NCBI GenBank assembly: GCA_003254885.1
Contig: QANT01001678.1
Coordinates: 1-29,081, forward strand
DNA length: 29,081 nt
Origin: Purshia tridentata
Lineage: Eukaryota; Streptophyta; Magnoliopsida; Rosales; Rosaceae
Direction of reading: 5' to 3'
Shown: positions 22,607 through 29,081 of the stretch, in pieces
Layout: every line of letters starts with the position of its first letter
How positions within the stretch are numbered: position 1 is the first letter of the stretch
Made by a program: the position numbers and the translations under genes
The notes under the pieces: model-generated
Seen by the model: only the letters and a program-made list of their open reading frames with translations
Databases searched by the model: none
What the model was told of the DNA's origin: nothing

Positions 22607-24950
22607 ATGGCTGCAGCATTAAGGTTCTTCAACATTAATCTCTTAGCGCTTTCTCTGTTCATCACCTTTTGTCTACTTACTACCACAGCCAATGCCAATG
22701 CAAAAATTGTAAGCCTCTCTCTCTCTCTCTCTCTCCACCCCTTCATAGTTCATATATATATATGATGATCGATCAACATGCATGGTTTTAATTGCATGGG
22801 GTGATTTGTTTCCAGTGGTCTCAAACGCATGATCAGAAGGCTACAGTACAAAACTGGTTAAACCACGGTGGAGATTTATCAAACAGAAGATACGCCAACA
22901 AGGAGACCAAGATCACCCCTCAAACAGTTTCCAAACTACGCCTCAAGTGGGAGTTCTACGCAGGCAAAGATATATCTGCAACACCATCAATTTACAATAA
23001 TACCCTTTATTTCCCAAGCTGGAATGGATACCTCTATGCTGTTAAAGTTTCTGATGGGTCTCTGGTTTGGAGCAAGAATCTGCAAGCGTTGACTGGGATT
23101 AATGCAACTGTGCTTTCTTTTAATGTGACCACGACGGTATCAAGATCAACCCCAACAATAATCGTTGGTCATGATCTGCTAATTGTTGGACTCTATGGAC
23201 CTGCTATTGTTATTGCCCTTGAACGGTCAACGGGAAACCTCATATGGTCAACCTTGCTTGAAACCCACACGGCAAGTATTATAACAATGTCAGGAACTTA
23301 CTACAACGGGTTAGTCATTTCTACATATATACTCACTATTTTCACCCAATTACTTTGAATTTCGATCAAAATATTACAATATATCATGATCAATATCATT
23401 GTATGTGTGAGATACTTCATACATATATATTTTATGTTGATAATCCGGCCATTTATTAATTTAAAACTTAATAGTAAAAAATATTTATGATTTTATATAT
23501 TTGTGATTTCCCATATATTATTATGATCTTATCTTATTGTTGAACATGATCTTCAATTTGATTTTATAAATTTTATGAGCAATTCATCAACGAAATTTTT
23601 ATAAATAAATTAATCGGTAATTAAATTGGCGTCTAATATTGTCATTGTCAACATAAATTAAGTCCAAACATGTATTTTTTTGTATTACAATTTCCCTCAA
23701 TATTGAGTATATAGTGTTAATATTGATACAAGAGTACGTGTGGGTATTAAATTACTAAATGAGTGTATGTATGATCATCATTTTATAGGAGTATTTACAT
23801 TGGAACGTCGTCCCTAGAAGAAAGCGTTAACATCGAGGAATGTTGTACATTCCGTGGCAGCTTTGCCAAATTAGATGTCCAATCCGGTGCCGTCTTATGG
23901 CAAACCTTTATGTTGCCGGACAATAATGGAAGTAGAGGACTATATTCCGGAGCTGCTATCTGGGGCAGTAGTCCATCCATCGATGTCCATAGAAGACATG
24001 TATATATTGCTACAGGGAACTTGTACTCAGTCCCGGAAAATGTAAGCGAGTGCCAAGAAAATCAGAACAATTCAACCTTTCCCACTAATCCAGATGCATG
24101 TGTCGAGCCTGATAACCACGGCAACTCAATCCTAGCCCTTCATTTGGACACTGGCAATATCCAATGGTATCGTCAGTTGGGTGGCTACGATGTATGGTTT
24201 GTTGGGTGTTTGATTAACGCTCCAAACTGTCCCCCTGGACCAAATGTGGATGCTGATTTTGGAGAAGCACCAATGATGCTAAGAACTTATGTCAATGGAA
24301 CCAAGCGGGATTTAGTTGTTGCTGTTCAGAAAAGTGGGTTTGCATGGGCTTTGGATCGGAATGATGGCAGCCTTGTGTGGTCTACGGTAAGTTGGCTTTG
24401 AACTTGGACCTTTTATGAAACACTTAATTAATGAAGAACACAATCAGTTAATTAAGATTCAACTTAATTAATGAATACATAATGTGATATGTAGGAAGCC
24501 GGGCCTGGTGGCCTTGGCGGAGGAGGAACATGGGGAGCAGCTACTGACAAGATTAGGGTGTACACCAACATTGCCAACTCTGATGCCAAAAACTTCACTC
24601 TTAAACCATCCAACAACATAACAACTGATGGTGGATGGGTGGCTATGGATCCTCGAAGTGGCGAAATCCTATGGTCAACGGCCAACCCTAGTAATGCGAC
24701 GAGTCCTGGCCCAGTTAGTGTGGCCAATGGGGTCTTATTTGCTGGATCTACAAACGTGCAAGGGACCATATACGCCATGAATACCAGAACTGGAGAAATA
24801 CTGTGGTCGTATGAGACCGGAGCATCCGTGTACGGTGGCATGTCAATAAGCAATGGCTGCATCTACGTTGGGAGTGGATATGCTGTTAGTCTTGGACCTT
24901 TTAATGGGTTTTCCGGTGGAACCTCACTCTTCGCCTTCTGTGTCACCTGA
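22607..24950 (+). CDS. PQQ-repeat beta-propeller protein (polyvinyl-alcohol-dehydrogenase-like), copy D, intact, 549 aa
   Basis: Four exons, 22607-22708, 22816-23309, 23789-24386 and 24495-24950 (1,650 bp with stop), join in frame with GT-AG introns. Residues 1-30 (MAAALRFFNINLLALSLFIT...) are a signal peptide. The mature protein begins near WSQTHDQ and has the family N-terminal motif WLNHGGDLSNRRYA. Seven docking motifs of the GxxxW type follow (GSLVWSK, GNLIWST, GAVLWQT, GNIQWYR, GSLVWST, GEILWST, GEILWSY), as in eight-bladed quinoprotein propellers. A vicinal Cys217-Cys218 pair (ECCTFRG) recalls the ring seen in PQQ alcohol dehydrogenases. About ten N-glycosylation sequons fit an extracellular glycoprotein. 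Bacterial relatives oxidise polyvinyl alcohol. Plants are not known to make PQQ, so cofactor and substrate here are unknown. It is the only complete copy in the window. Confidence 0.9.
22713..22733 (+). repeat. CT microsatellite in intron 1 of copy D
   Basis: A (CT)n run starts just after donor GTAAGC, in the same position as in copy B and the truncated paralogue E but shorter than in copy B. Confidence 0.85.
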
Positions 24951-25500
24951 ACCTCCTTCTCCATTAAATAACATTAATTAAATATTTAAGCATATATTTG
25001 TAATAAATACAAAATCAAGTCTACTTTACTTCAAACCAGGCCATTACATGTAAAAAGGAAATAAACTGGGACTATTTTTTATAATAAAGATTAATAAGTA
25101 CTTGATTATGTACATGTGTTTGAGATGGTGGGTATATTTTGTGCACAAGTTGATGTTCATGTATACGAATACATTGGCTAAGTGGCTGAGGTATTGGGCG
25201 TTCCAGCCATGAAGTGGAAGTCTAGGCCGGGCCCGTTTCCAAAATGGTTTTCCTAATTTTATCCAGCCGGCCCAAGCGCGTGCAATATCATGATTTGTTT
25301 ATGTTATTTAATTGTATCGTATTTGTTAATTACATTTTGATTATATATCTTATAATAGTGAGAACATGCTTGAAAATGTAGTGAGCATTACATCGATCCC
25401 ATATGAAATTAAAATATGATTGATATGATTTTTTTTTCTTTGAACTACATGATTAGTGGTCATTGAATGTTCATTCAGTATTACTCCAAAATTTATAATA
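24951..25500. other. Copy D 3' flank and spacer
   Basis: 24951-25075 matches the 3' flank of copy B. The remaining DNA is AT-rich with a GC-rich patch at about 25170-25280 that has a weak tRNA-like TGGCTAAGTGGC but no matching box B. No gene is supported. Confidence 0.45.
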
Positions 25501-25501
25501 A

Positions 25502-25509
25502 TATAAATA
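25502..25509 (+). promoter_or_regulatory. TATA box of truncated propeller paralogue E
   Basis: TATAAATA lies 66 bases before the ATG at 25575, a normal plant spacing for a leader of about 35 bases. The gene behind it is broken, so any transcript would run into the LTR. Confidence 0.5.
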
Positions 25510-25574
25510 GCAGTAGGCAAGGCAGGATAAGCACCTGACTGCATCCTCTACGAGCAGTTCAAGCTTTCACTTCG

Positions 25575-25849
25575 ATGGCTCCTGCAGGATTCTCCAAAAA
25601 TCCTTTCTTTCTTTCTCTTTGTATGTGTTGTCTAGCAATGACACCAAGTGCAGGGTTCAATATTGTAAGCCTCTCTCTCTCTCTTTCTCTCACTCACACA
25701 CACAATGGTTACTAATTAAGGGTCTAGTAATTAATTAACCTGGTTTCACAAATTGGTGGTTAGTGGCCGGTTGATTGCAGTGGCGCCATTCTGCAAAGAT
25801 TTTCAAGGCTCCGCTGCAAGGTTGGCTAAACCATGGCGGAGACTTGTAC
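25575..25849 (+). pseudogene. 5' end of a diverged PQQ-propeller paralogue (copy E), cut by an LTR element
   Basis: Exon 1 (25575-25664) encodes a 30-residue signal peptide, MAPAGFSKNPFFLSLCMCCL and onward, then donor GTAAGC and the family CT tract. Exon 2 starts at 25781 after TTGCAG and reads WRHSAKIFKAPLQGWLNHGG then DLY. This aligns with WSQTHDQKATVQNWLNHGGD of copies B and D at about half identity, so it is an older paralogue. Homology stops exactly at 25849, where TGTTATGATT of the LTR element starts. I found no continuation of the gene after the element, so the rest was deleted or lies outside. The short remaining frame runs into the element. Confidence 0.85.
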
Positions 25850-26567
25850 TGTTATGATTGGTGGAGCCCAAAACCATTTTTCATATTCTTGATTGAAGAT
25901 AGAGTTTGCACTCCCACCCCCTCACAACCGATGACCAAATGGCTTTGGATGATTCATTGTTTTAGTCTCCAAGTGGGAGATTGTTATGATTGGTGGAGCC
26001 TAAAACCATTTTTCATTATGCATGGGGCCCACCCACTCTCCAACAGCATCATTTCTGCCATCCTTCTCTTTTGCTTTCTGATGATGACATTCCCTTCCTG
26101 TCTAGGCATGTAACGGATCCTAAGAAGAAAAAAAAACCTGAGATAGAAGACAGGCATAATTAGAACAAGGTTGGTGGTGTCGGTGTTCTCTTTTTTTTTC
26201 TCTCTGTGTGTGAGTCTCTCAGTGTGCGAAGAAATTCTCAGGGCTGCTGCATTTCTTTTCTGTGAAGCAGAGCAGCTTGCTATTACGAAGAGCAAGCAGA
26301 GAGTGTATGTTAGAGAGAGTCAAAGCAAAGAATCAGAGAGAGGTGTAAGAGAGAGATTCATAGATGGATGTGGTATCAGCTGATCCATATTCTTTGTAAT
26401 TTCTTCTATCATATTAGTGAAAGTGGGTGTGCAAAGTGGATGTAGGCAGTTGAGCCGAACCACTATAAATCTGTGTTGGTTGTTTGTGTAAATGCTTCTG
26501 GGCCATTCCATTTTTGTATTCATTGCAGGTGTAGACTGGTGGAGTTATTAAGCTATCAGTCCTAACA
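25850..26567 (+). mobile_element. Truncated Copia-type LTR retrotransposon remnant
   Basis: The right part, 25982-26567 (586 bp), looks like a complete LTR: it begins TGTTA, ends TAACA, and has a TATAAA at 26464-26469. Just before it is the polypurine tract AAGTGGGAGAT, a common Copia signature, preceded by about 95 bases that may be the end of the internal region. At 25850-25884 there is a 35-bp copy of the LTR start with one mismatch. Thus nearly all of the 5' LTR and the coding interior are gone. No matching 5-bp target repeat is present (TGTAC before, CTCCT after), so the element was rearranged after insertion. Confidence 0.75.
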
Positions 26568-27769
26568 CTCCTTACTTGAGAGTTCAAACCTAACCATATC
26601 CAAAAAGAAGTCGAATATTTATTTATCTTTTTTGATTTGAGGAGGTGAAATTGAACTTGAGTGCAGATATATAAATTCTAAAAAACTCTTTTAATTGAAT
26701 TATCTTAACGACTGCAAGAAGCCAAATATTATATATGAGCCAAAACTTTTTCTAATTGATCAATGATGATTTCGACCGTGAGCAAAGCCTGTTGCTGATC
26801 TCCTATCTTTATGTTATTACACTTTGTGATGTCTAATAATAACTAAACTCTGAAGAGTATAAAATTAAGCTGGTTATCACTTTCTTTAAAATCTGATGTT
26901 GATCTGCAAGAAGAAGAAATAAGAAGATGATGAATCGGTGAGGGGGGTCTGACATCACTTTCTTCAAAATTAGAAAGATAATGTTCAGCGAATTTTTTTA
27001 CGTGTGAAGATTTATCTAAAAAAATTTCGGTGTTAATTAGTATAGATCCGCAACTTATATGACGTTGATATATTGTTGAATTATTTTTCCACTGTGTGAT
27101 TAATTTTATCAAATTCATAACTTATATCAATCAAGTTACACAATTCTAATATTATTAAAATAACCTGTTTTGTATATCAATTTATAAATGAAAAATACAA
27201 TTATGTCACTAAACCTTAAATAATTGTAATAATATATCTAAAAAGTAATAGTAGAATGGTAGCTTTTTACACTTAAATGATCTAAAAGTCTTTTTTTTTT
27301 TTTAATTAATCCAACTTTCTCTTGTTAAACTTGTTCACGTTTATACAATCAGCCTCCTTTTGTTTTATTCCTCCTTATTTTGAGCTCATACTCCACAGGT
27401 TATCATCAAATCATGAAAATACTGTATATACATAGTGATGATATCTATCTTAATCGGATTGGAAGATTTTTCGAAGAAGGCCATATTTCAAACTACAAAT
27501 ATATGCATATTGAAAAAGATGACAAACATCTTAATCAAATCAATGATTTATCAAATTATATTAGGGTAAGATACATATATACATCTCATTTTGTTGTTCC
27601 TAAAAGTTTTCTTATTTTTTTAATCATATGCAGGTTAACGGAGGTTGACATGCAACGAAAACCAATTCACGCGGGAAGAAACGGCTGGAAACCTTAGATA
27701 TATTTGGTAGTTGTGGTGGCTTATCGGAGGAAAAGCTGAAACTGCATTACTTGAGGAAAAGCTGAAGAA
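26568..27769. other. AT-rich spacer, no gene supported
   Basis: A 105-codon frame at 27380-27697 lacks a family motif and runs through AT-rich DNA. A minus frame at 26843-27118 is similar. GAGGAAAAGCTGAA occurs twice (about 27728 and 27753). I see no continuation of the propeller paralogue and no RNA gene. Confidence 0.45.
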
Positions 27770-28133
27770 TTAATTTTTGGCTTATTATTGAATTTATCCC
27801 CTGAAACATACAGTTTTTTTCACTTTGCCCCCAAACTTTGGATGGTAAATTCTCCCACTTTACCCTTTGAATTCAACTTCATTCATTTGTCTAGTTTTTA
27901 TCTCAACTTTGGCCCAACTTTTGACTCATCAAACTTCCACCAAAATCAACAATTGTATACTCATTTTGAAGCTATGAAACGAAGCTCTAGAACTCTAGAT
28001 AATAGATGAAGTTGAGAGTGTAGATGAAAGTGTAAAGTTTGGGAGGCACAGTGAGAGGATTTAACTTTCAGGGGGCAAAGTGAAAAAAAAAGTATGTTTC
28101 AGGGGATAAATTCGATAATAAGCCTTAATTTTT
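27770..28133. mobile_element. Mutator-like MITE, 346 bp, with 9-bp target-site duplication
   Basis: The element spans 27779-28124 and is flanked by a perfect 9-bp direct repeat TTAATTTTT (27770-27778 and 28125-28133). Its ends are inverted repeats of about 57 bp: the left end GGCTTATTATTGAATTTATC and the reverse complement of the right end GGCTTATTATCGAATTTATC agree at 32 of the first 33 bases. Both then continue into a T-run and CACTTTGCCCCC. A 9-bp duplication with long terminal inverted repeats and no coding capacity is the pattern of non-autonomous Mutator-superfamily elements. The intact duplication and close ends suggest fairly recent insertion. Confidence 0.87.
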
Positions 28134-28305
28134 CAATATTGTTTAATCGTATCCGGATTATTAAAAAATTTCGTATCTATTTAATTTTATCAAGTTTATA
28201 AATGTGATGTGAAAACATCTCAACCATGGATGCATCGATCATTCGCCTTACCAATCAATTCGGCCACTTAACAATGGACCAACTTGAAAAAAAAAAAACA
28301 AAAAA

Positions 28306-28370
28306 AAAACAAAACTCCAACTTTATGTATTTATTTCNAAAACAAAACTCCAACTTTATGTATTTATTTC
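28306..28370 (+). repeat. 32-bp direct repeat around an N (assembly gap)
   Basis: The single N at 28338 is flanked by two identical 32-mers (28306-28337 and 28339-28370, both ending TATGTATTTATTTC). This looks like two contig ends that overlap but were joined without collapsing, so one copy is probably artificial. Confidence 0.8.
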
Positions 28371-28402
28371 CAAGTTCTACTGAACCCACACTATGACATT
28401 GC

Positions 28403-28465
28403 CAACGTACTGCGTGATGATACTAGAAGTGTCAACGTACTGCGTGATGATACTAGAAGTGTCAA
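28403..28465 (+). repeat. 30-bp tandem duplication, two copies
   Basis: A 30-bp unit starting CAACGTACTGCGTGATGATA occurs at 28403-28432 and again at 28433-28462, with no mismatch, and the next bases begin a third partial copy (CAA). It lies just beside the assembly gap, so it may be real or a join artefact. Confidence 0.75.
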
Positions 28466-29081
28466 ACATTCCATGTCGTGCTGGTCGCCTATTTAAGTTG
28501 GGGTCATTCGTACTTCGTGCTGTGTTTGTGTGGTGTCCAAATAATTATGTCTATGTCGTGTTAGATAAGGATGACAACTGGGTAGGGCGGAGTGTGCCCA
28601 TTGAGTGAAGCCATTTTAGTACATTGTGATAAAACGATCTATTTTTCTAACATGCATTGAGTCTTTCAGTTGCTTCAAAGTTAAATGTCTTGAACTTTAG
28701 TTACAATTAAAGTAGGGACGTGATGTAATTTATTTTTAAAGAATTTAACGGATTGAATTGAAAAATTGTATCATGACATTCATGCATTAATTTAGTATGA
28801 TTTGTGTCATACTATATGTTTTATACTGAAGTTCAATTAATTTAATTAGTTTTGCATAGTGATGTTGTACGTCCTATGAAGCAATTGATGCTTACTTCTT
28901 TATTAATTTTGCAAGTATATAAACTAAAGATATGATTTCGTAAGAGAACTGGAGATGTAAATTATAATTATGGTAAATAAGTGTGAAATGAGATTGAAGT
29001 TAAGTATGTAGTTGTATTTTGAAATGGTAGTATTTAAAATATTGGGGTAGACGGTAGAACCTTCTTTGTAAATTAAGTTTT
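28466..29081. other. AT-rich spacer to the window end
   Basis: I see no exon, transposon end or RNA gene here. Frames are short and unsupported. Confidence 0.45.

Noticed and set aside
25170..25230. tRNA-Ser/Leu-like stretch TGGCTAAGTGGCTGAGG
   Set aside because: No convincing box B (GGTTCGAATCC type) at the right distance and no cloverleaf could be folded by eye.
26171..26383. 70-codon plus frame and the overlapping minus frame at 25984-26295
   Set aside because: Both lie inside the LTR and are not expected to encode protein.
27380..27697. 105-codon plus frame
   Set aside because: No ATG-based start, no recognised motif and AT-rich codon use. It looks like a chance frame.

Overview
This is nuclear DNA of a flowering plant, most likely a eudicot. 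It is AT-rich, its genes carry GT-AG introns, and the recognisable proteins belong to plant families. The gene families would fit a woody rosid such as a Rosaceae species, but the sequence alone does not prove that. Exon boundaries were built by hand from reading frame, splice signals and family knowledge; no search was run.

Layout. (1) 231-527: a possible small one-membrane-span protein with an acidic tail and an overlapping upstream ORF. (2) 2489-7340 (+): a complete six-exon receptor-like cytoplasmic kinase of subfamily VII (PBL34/35/36 type, 485 aa), with a SINE-like insertion in intron 3. (3) 8329-10603 (-): a complete nine-exon gene for a 3-dehydroquinate synthase II (archaeal/prokaryotic DHQS-prime type) homologue, 396 aa, tail-to-tail with the kinase. 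(4) 11410-13938 (-): a complete five-exon secreted aldose 1-epimerase (galactose mutarotase-like), 364 aa. (5) 15294-25849 (+): a tandem array of PQQ-repeat beta-propeller genes (polyvinyl-alcohol-dehydrogenase-like). It holds an old exon-2 relic, a near-complete gene with a C-terminal frameshift, a second relic, an intact gene (549 aa), and a more diverged paralogue cut off in exon 2 by a Copia-type LTR element. (6) 26568-29081: AT-rich DNA with a 346-bp Mutator-like MITE flanked by a perfect 9-bp target duplication, a one-N assembly gap flanked by a repeated 32-mer, and a 30-bp tandem duplication.

The first four genes look like ordinary single-copy housekeeping or signalling loci with no functional link to each other. 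The dynamic part is the propeller array. One unit is dead relic + promoter + live gene, and the unit was duplicated after the relic had already broken, because both relics share the same 20-bp exon deletion. The live copies are almost identical in exon 4 and intron 3 but differ by indels in intron 2, which suggests gene conversion. One copy has since lost its reading frame near the C-terminus. The encoded protein is secreted and heavily N-glycosylated, keeps seven tryptophan docking motifs and has a vicinal Cys-Cys pair. Its substrate, and whether it binds PQQ at all in a plant, are unknown. This is the least understood system in the window.
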